From the NCBI RefSeq assembly GCF_001642995.1, contig NZ_LOHS01000084.1, forward strand, positions 1 through 64,000: a stretch of DNA of 64,000 nucleotides. Direction: 5' to 3'. The position numbers and the translations under genes were made by a program. This document shows positions 52,289 to 60,937 of the stretch, piece after piece. This DNA comes from Streptomyces jeddahensis. Its GTDB lineage: Bacteria; Actinomycetota; Actinomycetes; Streptomycetales; Streptomycetaceae. The notes below the pieces were generated by a model. That model saw only the letters and a list, made by a program, of their open reading frames with translations, was not told where the DNA came from and did not search any database. The stretch's first letter is position 1. Every line of letters begins with the position of its first letter.

Positions 52289-52445
52289 GCTCTCGCCTGT
52301 GCCGGGTGACGGCCCGGTAGGTGAAGGCACCGACCAGGATGAGCGTCACCGCGACGGCCAGTATCCAGTCCAGCGTGACGCTCACACCGAACAGCGTGAG
52401 GGCGCCTATGCCGGTTCTGGCGAGCCCTCCTTCGTCGTAACCCAT
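52281..52445 (-). CDS. 54-residue small membrane protein in polysaccharide unit
   Basis: MGYDEGGLARTGIGALTLFG, then a membrane segment (VTLDWILAVAVTLILVGAFTY) and a basic tail RAVTRHRRERA. A strong SD (GGGAGGGGAG) lies about 7 nt before the ATG. It is coupled to the glycosyltransferase start by an 8-base overlap. No family recognised. The LARTG near the N-terminus resembles a sortase motif but is on the wrong side of the membrane helix. It may be an accessory subunit of the synthase. Confidence 0.75.
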   Translation of the reverse strand: MGYDEGGLARTGIGALTLFGVSVTLDWILAVAVTLILVGAFTYRAVTRHRRERA

Positions 52446-52611
52446 GTGAGTTCTCCCCTCCCTGCGGCTCGAGGCCGCTTGATCTTCTTGTGGTTCCGGC
52501 GGACGGCCGGCGCGCAGTGGGCACCGCGGCCCCTGCGTGCGATCCCCCCGCCGCGGCTGTACCGGGGCGGCCGCGCCGCACGCGCCCGCCCCTGCCCGCT
52601 GTGCGCGAGTG

Positions 52612-53961
52612 TCAGAGCAGCTCGACGTTGGCACCGGCGGGAACCGACCGGCGAGTGTCGAAGACGTAGGCGGCGTGCTCCCGCACCAGCTGCATGTCGA
52701 ACTCGGGGTGGTCGGTGAGGACGATCACTGCGTCCGCCGCCGCGACGATGGCCGGGTCGAGGTTGTTGACAAGCCGGACATCGGGCAGGGCGTGCCACTC
52801 GGAGACATGCGGATCCACGACGAGGAGCTCGGCTCCCTTGGCGCGCAGCAGATGCACGACACGCGCGGCGGGGCTCTCCCGTACGTCGGAGGTGCCGGCC
52901 TTGTACGTGAGGCCGAGGACGGTGACGTGTGCTCCGTTGAGTGCCTTGCCGCGGGCGTTGAGGCCGTCCTGGAGGCGCTGCACCACGTAGGCCGGCTGCT
53001 GGTCGTTGACCTCGTTGGCCAGCTCGATGAACCGGAAGCTCTCGCCCAGCTCCTGCTTGACCTGCCAGGAGAGGTACACCGGGTCGATCGGGAGGCAGTG
53101 CCCGCCCACGCCGGGTCCCGGCCGGAACGGCATGTACCCGAAAGGCTTGGTGCTCGCCAGGTCAATGGCGTCCCACACGTCCACGCCGAGGAGATTCGTG
53201 AACTTGGCGAGCTCGTTGAGCATGGCGATGTTGACGTGCCGGAAGGTGTTCTCCAGGACCTTGGCGAGTTCCGCTTCGCGCAGGCCCTTGGCCGGGATCG
53301 TCCGGTCCACGATCAGGTCGTAGAAACCCTTGACCTTCTCCAGGCACCGGGAGGTCAGGCCGGACACCACCTTGGGGGTGTTCCGGAAGTTCCACGTCGC
53401 GTTGCCCGGATCGATGCGTTCCGGGCTGAAGCCGACGTGGAAGTCGGTCCCGGCGGTCAGGCCGGAGCGCCGCTCCAGGATCGGGACAAGGACCTCCTCG
53501 GTCGTCCCCGGATACGTCGTGGACTCCAGGACCACCACAGCGCCGCGGGTGATCCAGGGGCCCAGCATGTGAGCCGCGCGCTGGACGTAACTGAGATCCG
53601 GGGCACGGTCCTTGAGCGGCGTGGGTACGGTGATGATCGCCACGTCGAAGGCCCTGGCCTGAGCCATCGAGGCCGCCGTCGCGTAGCGTCCGCTGTTCAG
53701 AGCCGCGCGGATCCGCTCGCTGGGAATGTCCTCGACGTACGAGTCCGACGCGTCCAGACGGTGTCTGCGACGGTCGTCGGGTTCCAGACCGATGACCTGG
53801 TGACCGGCAGCCACTGCCTCCATGGCGAGCGGCAGACCCACATATCCCTGACCGAGCACGACGACGCGCAGAGAACTCGTCGTGCACGTGTCGGGCGGTG
53901 GGGCGAGGACGGCGGCACCTGCCGGGACGCTGTCCGCGGGTACGAGATGAGATTGTTGCAT
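52612..53961 (-). CDS. Nucleotide-sugar dehydrogenase (UDP-GlcNAc/ManNAc or UDP-glucose type)
   Basis: A 449-residue UDP-sugar 6-dehydrogenase. The NAD motif RVVVLGQGYVGLPLAMEAV is at about 32; VPTPLKDRAPDLSYV, GFSPERIDPGN and the catalytic Cys loop PGPGVGGHCLPIDP (about 265) follow; VLGLTYKAGTSDVRESPA opens the C-terminal domain. GQGYVGLPLA and HCLPIDP are closer to the WecC/WbpA/TviB type than to UDP-glucose dehydrogenase, so the product may be an N-acetylhexosaminuronate. ATG at 53961. First gene of the unit, 166 bases before the small membrane protein; it supplies the sugar for the GT2 synthase. Confidence 0.88.
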   Translation of the reverse strand: MQQSHLVPADSVPAGAAVLAPPPDTCTTSSLRVVVLGQGYVGLPLAMEAVAAGHQVIGLEPDDRRRHRLDASDSYVEDIPSERIRAALNSGRYATAASMAQARAFDVAIITVPTPLKDRAPDLSYVQRAAHMLGPWITRGAVVVLESTTYPGTTEEVLVPILERRSGLTAGTDFHVGFSPERIDPGNATWNFRNTPKVVSGLTSRCLEKVKGFYDLIVDRTIPAKGLREAELAKVLENTFRHVNIAMLNELAKFTNLLGVDVWDAIDLASTKPFGYMPFRPGPGVGGHCLPIDPVYLSWQVKQELGESFRFIELANEVNDQQPAYVVQRLQDGLNARGKALNGAHVTVLGLTYKAGTSDVRESPAARVVHLLRAKGAELLVVDPHVSEWHALPDVRLVNNLDPAIVAAADAVIVLTDHPEFDMQLVREHAAYVFDTRRSVPAGANVELL

Positions 53962-54703
53962 GAGACGTGACTTCCCCCCTTGCGACCGCGGTCCGCTCCA
54001 CAGGCGGAGGCGCGGAGTCCTGCTGTGCCATGCCGGTGAGGTTGCGGTCCATGTCGACCGCCGGGCAGGGCACGGTGAGCCGGCCTGCGTTCGGCAGGCG
54101 GCGCGATGGTCAAGCAGAGATGACTGGCCGTCGGCCGAAACCGCCACGGTGGTGACGCTTCAGGATCGACGACCTGCCAGAGGCGTGATCGCGCTAACGC
54201 GGCCGGTGCAGGTCGCCGCGTTCGACCCTCGGCCCGAGGGTGCTTGCGCTGTGAAGGCGGTTCATGTGTTCCCCCCGATTGCCGTGACGGCCCCCTGTCG
54301 CGCGGGCGCTCGTGGCGTCCGGTGCGACAACCCATCACCTATGACACAGGTCCTCGAGGGGCGTGAGTGAAGCGCGTCCCTCGGGGCCACTGAATGTAGC
54401 TCAAGTTCTGGAGAATGTGGTGACTGTGTGATGAAAATGTGAAGTCCAACGTTGGTTGCAGAGGGGGGCGTTGGGACCAGGGCGCGTGCGTCCACCCTGT
54501 GCGACGCCCTCGCCGAGCGCCGCAGCCGCGTCGGCCATCTCCGGCGCGGCTCGCGCCGGCGTGGGCTCCACCGGAGGGACGAGAGTCAGATATGAGACAT
54601 GTTCGTAGGAAAAGGGCAGACTCGTGCCTGTCAGGTGGGTATCTAGGTGCAGGCGATCAGCAATGGATCTTGGATCGGCCGTGGGCCGTGGGCCGTGGGA
54701 CGG
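53962..54703. other. Long intergenic region upstream of polysaccharide unit
   Basis: No convincing gene in about 740 bases; the open frames lack ribosome sites and family features. A relatively AT-rich window (54385-54465) contains the palindrome CCAACGTTGG at 54446-54455 and is the best place for the promoter of the dehydrogenase, which would then have a leader of more than 400 bases. The 18-bp repeat array begins at 54704. Confidence 0.45.
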
Positions 54704-54769
54704 GCTGTGGATCTGGGATCGGCCGTGGGTGTGGGATGAGCCGTGGATGTGGGATGAGCCGTGGATCTG
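54704..54769. repeat. 18-bp tandem repeat containing a start codon
   Basis: Units start at 54704, 54722, 54740 and 54758 (consensus GCCGTGGATGTGGGATGA, the last one truncated). The GTG start of the coiled-coil gene at 54761 lies inside the last unit, and the preceding two units each end in an in-frame TGA. Confidence 0.8.
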
Positions 54770-55696
54770 GAGAGCATCGAGGCTGAGCTGTACGGGCTGG
54801 CGCCCGAGGACTTCATCGCCGCCCGCGACCAGTACGCGGCCGCCGCCCGAAAGGAGAACGACCGGCCGCTCGCCGCGAAGATCAGTGCGCTACGGCGCCC
54901 CACGCTGGCGGCATGGGCGAGCAATCTCCTCGCGCGCGCCGAGCCAGAACAGGTGGCCGGGCTGCTCCGGCTCGGTGAAGGGCTGCGCCAGGCTCACGAA
55001 CAACTCGACGGTCCCCAGCTGCGGGAGCTCAACCGGCAGCAGCACGGTGTGGTCGCTGCGCTCGCCCGGCAGGCCCGGCTGCTGGCGGCCGAGGCCGGGC
55101 ATCCGGTCGGTGAGGACGTTCAGCGAGAGCTCGAGGAGACCCTGCACGCGGCGCTCGCCGACCCGGAGGCCGCACGGCACTGGGCTTCCGGCCGCCTGAC
55201 GAAAGCCCTCCGTCCACCGGTCGGCACGCAGTTCTTCGCGGGCACCGAGACTGACGCTGCCGCCACGGCCGGGACCCGCAGGAAGCCCACTGCCGCCGAA
55301 CCGGCCCCCACCGTCCGCCGGGCTCCTGCTCGGGACAGTCAGGTACCGACTGCCCAGGAGGCCAAGGAACGGCGCCGCCAGGAAGATCGGCGCCAGAAAC
55401 TCGTCCATGCCCGCCAAGAAGCCGAAGGCGCGGAGCAGCGAGCACGCCTGCGTCAGGACGAGCTCAGGCAGGCGGAGGCACGGCGCGAGCAGGCAGAGAG
55501 GCTGCAGCGCGAGCTGGACGAGCGGGTGGCCGAGCTGGCCGAGGAGCTGAAAGCGGCGCAGGAGCGACAGCGTACGGCCCGGAGTGACCTGGACGCGGCA
55601 CGACAAGAGGCCGCCGAGGCGGGCCGGATCGCTCAGAAGGCACGCCGCGACGCCCAGACCGCTCGCGCCCGGGCCGAACGTCTCGAAGGCTCGTGA
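54761..55696 (+). CDS. Coiled-coil protein of unknown function
   Basis: A 311-residue soluble protein. The N-terminal half (about 1-135) is helical (ELYGLAPEDFIAARDQYAAAARKEND, LAAWASNLLAR). A Pro/Ala linker follows (about 150-190), then a long Arg/Glu/Gln-rich coiled coil (about 195-311: RRRQEDRRQKLVHARQEAEG...). No catalytic motif; no family name recalled, though the RP.LAAWA.N.L.R pattern is conserved in actinobacterial hypothetical proteins. GTG start embedded in an 18-bp tandem repeat, with in-frame TGA just upstream. Stands alone. Confidence 0.78.
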   Translation: MDLESIEAELYGLAPEDFIAARDQYAAAARKENDRPLAAKISALRRPTLAAWASNLLARAEPEQVAGLLRLGEGLRQAHEQLDGPQLRELNRQQHGVVAALARQARLLAAEAGHPVGEDVQRELEETLHAALADPEAARHWASGRLTKALRPPVGTQFFAGTETDAAATAGTRRKPTAAEPAPTVRRAPARDSQVPTAQEAKERRRQEDRRQKLVHARQEAEGAEQRARLRQDELRQAEARREQAERLQRELDERVAELAEELKAAQERQRTARSDLDAARQEAAEAGRIAQKARRDAQTARARAERLEGS

Positions 55697-55774
55697 TCGC
55701 GCGACGCGAGGAATCGGAGGGGAGACTCCCCGGTCCCGCGAGTTCCCGGCCGCCCGAATCCCTCAACCCCGTGA

Positions 55775-56260
55775 TCAGCCGTCCCCACGCAGCACGAGCA
55801 GGACGTGCTCGTCCTCGCCATGCCACACCGACTCGGCGCGCCGGAACCCGCACTTCTCCAACAGGCGCACCGAGCCGGTGTTCCCCGCGAAGGGGTCCGC
55901 GTAGAGCGGGCGGACTGTCTCCAGCTGCAGAAACAGCGTCAGCGCCGCCGTGCCGACACCCCGTCCCCAGTACGGCCGCCCCAGCCAGTAGCCGATGAAG
56001 CGCCGGTCCTGCTCCCACCAGGCCACGACACTGCCCGCCGTCTCCCCGCCGACGGTGACCGTCTGCACGAAGACGGTGGGATCACCGAGGACCCTGGTGG
56101 CCCAGTGCTCCATGAAGGCCTCGCGGGGCTTTGGCGTGAACCTCGACCGCCGCACCGCCTCCGCCTCGTGCTCGTACTCGAAGAACAGCTGCAGATCGGC
56201 CTCCCCGACATCCCGCAACCGCACGTCCACGACCTCTTCGGACCGCACATCGTCACTCAT
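55775..56260 (-). CDS. GNAT acetyltransferase (RimJ/RimL-like)
   Basis: A 161-residue N-acetyltransferase. RLRDVGEADLQLFFEYEHEAEAVRRSRF starts the fold; the acetyl-CoA loop is GYWLGRPYWGRGVGTAALTLFL (about 95-115), and NTGSVRLLEKCGFRRAES is the typical C-terminal motif. The substrate is unknown. ATG at 56260 chosen because sequence conservation begins at MSDDVRSEE; ATG 56353 would add about 30 residues. Convergent with the coiled-coil gene. Confidence 0.88.
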   Translation of the reverse strand: MSDDVRSEEVVDVRLRDVGEADLQLFFEYEHEAEAVRRSRFTPKPREAFMEHWATRVLGDPTVFVQTVTVGGETAGSVVAWWEQDRRFIGYWLGRPYWGRGVGTAALTLFLQLETVRPLYADPFAGNTGSVRLLEKCGFRRAESVWHGEDEHVLLVLRGDG

Positions 56261-56413
56261 GGCGGAGAGTCTGGCATCGAGCACTGACATCCGGTCCGCT
56301 AGAAGCTGCAGTGCCTGTCGCCGGGGGATAACGGCCGGTCCGCGGCCCGTCATCTCCCGGTCGCCGGGCCGGCACGCGGCCGGTATCCCCGGTCGCCGGG
56401 GCCGGTGCGGCCG

Positions 56414-57418
56414 TTATCCCCGGCGCACCTCCTCCATGCGTACGGGACGGTGCTCGTGCAGCGACAGGGTGCAGGCCTCCGCGATCAGGCTCGCCTCGAT
56501 GGCGTCGGCCACGGTGCATGGGGACGGCCTGGTTCCCGCGACCACCTCGGTGAAGGCGATGAGTTCGGCGCGGTAGGCGTCGGCGAAGCGGTCCATGAAG
56601 AAGTGGTGCGGCTTGGCGGCCGGGAAGGTGGCCCCGGGCTCGACGGAGCGCAGCGGCAGCTTGTCCTCCAGACCTGCGGCGATGCTGTCCTTCATGCCGT
56701 GGATCTCCAGGCGGGCGTCGTAACCGCGCGGGTTGTGCCGGGTGTTGGAGACCAGGGCCAGCGTGCCGTCGTCCAGGGTGAGGATGGCCGATGCGGTGTC
56801 GACGTCCCCGGCATCGGCGATGTAGTCGGCGCCGCGGTTGGACCCGGTCGCGTACACCTCCACGACCTCCCGGCCCGTCACCCAGCGGACGATGTCGAAG
56901 TCGTGGACGCTGCAGTCACGGAAGATGCCGCCGGAGACGGCCACGTACGCGGCGGGGGGCGGAGCCGGGTCCAGGGTCGTGGACCGGACGGTGTGCAGCA
57001 GGCCGAGTTCGCCGCTGAGCACGGCCTGCCGGGCCGCCACGTATCCGGGGTCGAAGCGTCGGTTGTAGCCGATGTGGACCTCGACGCCGCTGCCCTCGAC
57101 CGCCCGCAGCACGTCGAGGCTCTCCTCGACGGTGCGCGCCACCGGCTTCTCGCAGAAGACCGGGATTCCGGCCTTGACGGTGGCGAGGATCAGCTCCGGG
57201 TGCGCGTCCGTGGCGGCGGCGATCACGACGCCGTCGACCCCGGCGCCCAGGACGGCCTCGGGGGAGTCCACCGCGGTGGCCCCGAAGCGCTCCGCGGCGG
57301 AGGCGGCGGCCGCGGCCACCGGGTCGGTGACCACGAGGGAATTCACCGCATCGAGCTGGGACAGGGTTTCGGCGTGGAAGGCGCCGATCCGGCCGAGGCC
57401 CATGATGCCTATACGCAT
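56414..57418 (-). CDS. Gfo/Idh/MocA oxidoreductase, inositol 2-dehydrogenase-like
   Basis: A 334-residue NAD-dependent dehydrogenase. RIGIMGLGRIGAFHAETL is the dinucleotide fold; VFCEKPVARTVEES carries the EKP motif; HIGYNRRFDPGY and DCSVHDFDIVRWVTG hold the catalytic Lys/Asp/His region typical of myo-inositol 2-dehydrogenases (IolG-like). It likely oxidises a polyol or sugar. Third gene of a PhyH-SDR-Gfo/Idh unit on the minus strand, divergent from a LacI regulator, which suggests a small catabolic pathway. Confidence 0.88.
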   Translation of the reverse strand: MRIGIMGLGRIGAFHAETLSQLDAVNSLVVTDPVAAAAASAAERFGATAVDSPEAVLGAGVDGVVIAAATDAHPELILATVKAGIPVFCEKPVARTVEESLDVLRAVEGSGVEVHIGYNRRFDPGYVAARQAVLSGELGLLHTVRSTTLDPAPPPAAYVAVSGGIFRDCSVHDFDIVRWVTGREVVEVYATGSNRGADYIADAGDVDTASAILTLDDGTLALVSNTRHNPRGYDARLEIHGMKDSIAAGLEDKLPLRSVEPGATFPAAKPHHFFMDRFADAYRAELIAFTEVVAGTRPSPCTVADAIEASLIAEACTLSLHEHRPVRMEEVRRG

Positions 57419-57503
57419 GAGATGTTGCTCCTTCAGCCCGGTCGGGCGGTGCACTGGTGGTTCAGTAGTGGTTCAAGGTGTGTCGTCGGTGGCTACGGTG
57501 GAC

Positions 57504-58280
57504 TCAGTCCTGGGCGCCGACGACGTTCTGGTCCCAGTCGATGACGGACCCGGTCACGACGCCGCTGCGGTCGGAGAGCAGGAAGACGACGAAGTCGGCG
57601 ATCTCGTCTGGCTGTCCCAGCTTGCCCATGGGCAGACGACGGGCGGCCTCCTCGCGCCAGTCGTCGCCGGCGCCGTGGAACTCGCGCTGAATGGCGTCCT
57701 CGCCCTCGGTCTCCGTCCAGCCGATGTTGAGGCCGTTGATCCGGATACGGTCCCAGCGGTGCGCGTGGGCGGCGTTGCGGGTCAGTCCGGCAAGACCGGC
57801 CTTCGCGGCGGAGTACGGCGCCAGGAAGGGAGGCCCGCCGTGCGCGCAGTTGGAGCCGATGTTGACGATGGCGCCCGGCGCCTTACGGGCCACCATGTCG
57901 GCGACGGCCGCCTGCATCGCGAAGAACGGCGCCCGCAGGCTGATCGCCATGTGCGCGTCGAACAGCTCCGGAGTGGTCTCGAGGAGCGAGCCGCGGGAGG
58001 TCAGACCAGCGGCGTTGACCAGGCAGTCGATCCGCCCGTGTGCGGCGACGACCTGCTCGACGCTGCCGCGCGCCTGCGCGGGGTCGGCCAGGTCGGCCCG
58101 TACGAAGGAGATCTTGGTCCCCGCCTCGGCCAGCTCCGCCACGAGGGCCTCACCGACATCGGCGCGGCGCCCCGTGAAGACGACGTCGGCGCCCTCGCGG
58201 GCGGCCGCCCGCACGATCGCCGCGCCGACGCCCTGGCTGCCGCCGTTGACGAGGACGACCTTGTCCTCAAGCAGTCCCAT
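57504..58280 (-). CDS. Short-chain dehydrogenase/reductase
   Basis: A 258-residue classical SDR. VVLVNGGSQGVGAAIVRAAA is the cofactor motif, NAAGLTSRG follows, and the catalytic Ser/Tyr/Lys are in NIGSNCAHGG and PYSAAK. The loop GWTETEGEDAIQREFHGAG and C-terminal GSVIDWDQNVVG resemble sugar- or polyol-oxidising SDRs. Lies between the Gfo/Idh gene (85 bases) and the PhyH gene (42 bases) on the same strand; the three are probably one operon. Confidence 0.9.
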   Translation of the reverse strand: MGLLEDKVVLVNGGSQGVGAAIVRAAAREGADVVFTGRRADVGEALVAELAEAGTKISFVRADLADPAQARGSVEQVVAAHGRIDCLVNAAGLTSRGSLLETTPELFDAHMAISLRAPFFAMQAAVADMVARKAPGAIVNIGSNCAHGGPPFLAPYSAAKAGLAGLTRNAAHAHRWDRIRINGLNIGWTETEGEDAIQREFHGAGDDWREEAARRLPMGKLGQPDEIADFVVFLLSDRSGVVTGSVIDWDQNVVGAQD

Positions 58281-58322
58281 GAATGCGGGTTTCCTTTCAG
58301 CTCTACCGGTCAGCTCTGCCGG

Positions 58323-59501
58323 TCAGCTCTGCCGGCGCTCGGTGCCGGCCTGCAGTTCCTGGCGCAGCCTGTCCGGGCTCCAGCCCTCGTTGAGCGCCTG
58401 CCATACGGTGTCCGCCTGCGACGGCGGGGCCAGACCGTCGACCGGCGGGTCGAGGTCCAGGTTGGTGGGGAAGGGATAGCCCTCGGCCGAGGCGGCGACC
58501 ACACGGCGCAGCCACTCCTCGGAGGCACCCTCGGCCTTGCGGCGCAGCAGCACCGGGAACAGCGCGTTCGCCATCGCCTCACGGTCGACGGTCTCCATGG
58601 CACGACCGAAAGCCGAGTTGATCTGCAGCAGGTTCGCCATGCGCCTGATGTCCGCGGACCGGTTGTGGCCCGCCGCGTGGAAGAGCGCGGGGTTGAAGAA
58701 GACGGCGTCGGCCTTGGCCAGGGGCAGCTGGATGTGGTGCCGCTCGAAGTAGTCGATGAACTCATGCCGTCGCCAGGCGAGATAACCCGGCTCGTACTTC
58801 TGCGAGTGGGGCAGATACAGCGTCGGCCCCGACTCCACCGGCATGTCGCAGTGGGCGACCGCGCCCTGCAGGGTCAGCACGGGGGAGAGGCGGTGTACGT
58901 GTGCCGGATAGGCGGCCGCCTGGTCCTGGGACAGGAATCCGAGGTGGTAGTCGCGGTGCACGCTCTGGGCCGCACCGCCCGGGTTGACCACGTTGATCTG
59001 CGAGGTCACCTGGTAGCCAGGGCCGAGCCAGGCGTCCGCGATGAGCGCCAGCATGTCGTTGGCGTAGTAGTCGGCGAACACCTCGGGTGACCGGACGGCC
59101 ATCTTCTCCAGCGCGTTCCAGACCCGGTCGTTGGCACCCGGCTGGGCGAAATGATCGCCGCGCGCCGTGCCCGCCGCGCGTTCCTCGTCGATCAGTGCCT
59201 GGAAGGCGGCGGTCGCCCGGTCCACGATGTCCCCGTCCGTGAACGCGCGCTGGAGGACGACGATGCCGGGGCCGTCCAGCAGGGCCCGGACCAGCTCCGC
59301 CTGGACCGACCGGCGACCGTCCCGAGTGGCGGCGAGGTCACGCAGACGGGCCGAGTCGTACAGCAGGACGTTCTGCTCGACAGCCTCGGCGGACGGATAG
59401 TCGCCCACCGCGGTGCTCTGCCCGACCAGGGAGCGCAGGTCGTCGAGGCTGCAGTCGTCCTCACTGAGCCACGCCCGTGATGCCGTAGCGGTGGGGAGCA
59501 T
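58323..59501 (-). CDS. PhyH-family Fe(II)/2-oxoglutarate oxygenase
   Basis: A 392-residue dioxygenase-like protein, longer than the 278-residue PhyH at 35733-36569. The iron ligands are in QSVHRDYHLGF (HxD, about residue 205) and ALFHAAGHNRS (distal His), with the 2-oxoglutarate Arg nearby in ADIRRMANLLQ. The N-terminal 90 residues and the helical C-terminus (EWLRRVVAASAEG) are additions. First gene of the unit with SDR and Gfo/Idh; divergent from the LacI gene across a 13-bp tandem repeat. ATG at 59501 with GAAGGACC upstream. Confidence 0.88.
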   Translation of the reverse strand: MLPTATASRAWLSEDDCSLDDLRSLVGQSTAVGDYPSAEAVEQNVLLYDSARLRDLAATRDGRRSVQAELVRALLDGPGIVVLQRAFTDGDIVDRATAAFQALIDEERAAGTARGDHFAQPGANDRVWNALEKMAVRSPEVFADYYANDMLALIADAWLGPGYQVTSQINVVNPGGAAQSVHRDYHLGFLSQDQAAAYPAHVHRLSPVLTLQGAVAHCDMPVESGPTLYLPHSQKYEPGYLAWRRHEFIDYFERHHIQLPLAKADAVFFNPALFHAAGHNRSADIRRMANLLQINSAFGRAMETVDREAMANALFPVLLRRKAEGASEEWLRRVVAASAEGYPFPTNLDLDPPVDGLAPPSQADTVWQALNEGWSPDRLRQELQAGTERRQS

Positions 59502-59583
59502 CGGCGGGTCCTTCCGAAGCGGTGCTGTTTCCGTCAGTCTTGAGAACCGGTGCCCATCACGCAATGAGCAGACATCCATCAAA

Positions 59584-59635
59584 AAGCCATCATTCAGAGA
59601 CATCATTCCAAGCCGTCATTCGAAGCCGTCATCCG
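59584..59635. repeat. Four 13-bp tandem repeats in the PhyH/LacI divergent promoter
   Basis: AAGCCATCATTCA, GAGACATCATTCC, AAGCCGTCATTCG and AAGCCGTCATCCG follow each other without gaps, ending 27 bases before the LacI ATG. Probably a regulatory binding array. Confidence 0.8.
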
Positions 59636-59661
59636 AGACAGGGACGAGACAGGGAACAGCC

Positions 59662-60708
59662 ATGGCACACCCGTACCCGATCAGGGAGATCGCCCGGCAG
59701 GCCGGCCTGAGCACGGCCACCGTCGACCGCGTCCTCAACAACCGCGGCGGCGTCCGGGAGAGCACCGTGCGGGAGGTGCGCCAGGCCATCGCGGACCTGG
59801 ACCGGCAGCGGACGCAGGTACGCATCGGCGGCCGCACCTTCATGATCGACATCGTGATGCAGACGCCGGAGCGGTTCTCGTCGGCGGTACGGGACGCCCT
59901 GGAGGCCGAGCTTCCGGCCCTGCACCCCGCGGTCATGCGCTCACGCTTCCACTTCCGCGAGACCGGCCCGGTGTCGGAACTGATCATGACGCTGGACCGG
60001 ATCGCCAAGCGAGGCTCCCAGGGCGTGATCCTCAAGGCCCCGGACGTACCCGAGGTCACCGCCGCCGTCAGCCGGCTTGTCGCGGCGGGCATCCCCGTGG
60101 TCACGCTGGTGACCGACCTGCCCGGCAGCGCACGCAGCGCCTACGTCGGCATCGACAACCGGGCCGCCGGAGCCACCGCCGCCTATCTCCTCGGACAGTG
60201 GCTCGGCGACCGCCCCGGCAGCGTCCTCGTCACCATCAGCCACGGCTCCTTCCGCAACGAGGAGGAGCGCGAAATGGGCTTCCGCAGCGTGATGCGCAGC
60301 GCCCACCCCGGGCGGTCACTGGTCGAGGTCACGGACACCGACGGGCTCGACGCGACCCAGCGGGACCTCGTCCTTGAAGCGCTCAAGCGGGACGAGACCA
60401 TCAACGCGGTCTACTCCATCGGCGGCGGCAACGCCGCCACGCTCGACGCGTTCCAGGCCCTGGACCGCGAGCTCGCCGTCTTCGTCGCCCACGATCTCGA
60501 CCACGACAACACCCGCCTCCTCCGAGAGCGGCGGCTCTCCGCCGTACTCCACCACGACCTGCGCCAGGACATGCGCCGCGCCTGCCAGACGATCATGCGC
60601 GCGCACCATGCGCTGCCGGACGAGGGCCCGTTCCTGCCCTCGGCGATCCAGGTGGTGACGCCGTACAACATGCCGCCGGGCAGCGCGAACATGCCGCTCG
60701 CCGGGTGA
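59662..60708 (+). CDS. LacI-family regulator
   Basis: A 348-residue repressor. The HTH YPIREIARQAGLSTATVDRVLNNRGGVRESTVREV (about 4-38) is followed by a periplasmic-binding-protein-like sensor (about 60-330: IVMQTPERFSS, YVGIDNRAAGATAAYLLGQWL, NAVYSIGGGNAATLDAF, VFVAHDLDHDN). The sensor is of the sugar/polyol type. ATG with AGGGA 6 nt upstream, immediately after the 13-bp array, so it likely regulates itself and the divergent PhyH-SDR-Gfo/Idh unit. Confidence 0.92.
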   Translation: MAHPYPIREIARQAGLSTATVDRVLNNRGGVRESTVREVRQAIADLDRQRTQVRIGGRTFMIDIVMQTPERFSSAVRDALEAELPALHPAVMRSRFHFRETGPVSELIMTLDRIAKRGSQGVILKAPDVPEVTAAVSRLVAAGIPVVTLVTDLPGSARSAYVGIDNRAAGATAAYLLGQWLGDRPGSVLVTISHGSFRNEEEREMGFRSVMRSAHPGRSLVEVTDTDGLDATQRDLVLEALKRDETINAVYSIGGGNAATLDAFQALDRELAVFVAHDLDHDNTRLLRERRLSAVLHHDLRQDMRRACQTIMRAHHALPDEGPFLPSAIQVVTPYNMPPGSANMPLAG

Positions 60709-60849
60709 GGACCCGCCATCCCGTGTCGGGACGGCCTCACGCCCCGCGCCCCGCTGTCAGGCGTTTCGCGCCGGACCGCCGCGCCGGACCGCCCCGCCCG
60801 TGCGGCCGCGCATACGCCGGGCCGTGAGAGTGGACGGCCATGCCGTTGC

Positions 60850-60903
60850 CCCGTCCCGTGGTGTGGCAGGCGGACCGGTCCGCCTGCCACACCACGGGAC
60901 GGG
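60850..60903. terminator. Perfect 54-bp palindrome, probable bidirectional terminator
   Basis: Arms of 27 bp (starting CCCGTCCCGTGGTGTGGC) meet with no spacer at 60876/60877 and match completely. It lies 141 bases after the LacI stop and 34 bases from the convergent DUF1876 stop. It is far longer than a normal terminator stem. Confidence 0.75.
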
Positions 60904-60937
60904 TATCACGCCCGTACCGACGTGGCGCCAGGTCAGG

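Noticed and set aside
52281..52445. LARTG in the small membrane protein as a sortase signal
   Set aside because: The motif precedes the membrane helix by about 15 residues at the N-terminus and there is no signal peptide, so the topology does not fit sorting.
53960..54370. 136-codon frame in the gap upstream of the polysaccharide unit
   Set aside because: Starts at ATG overlapping the dehydrogenase start on the other strand, with no ribosome site, domain or sensible composition.
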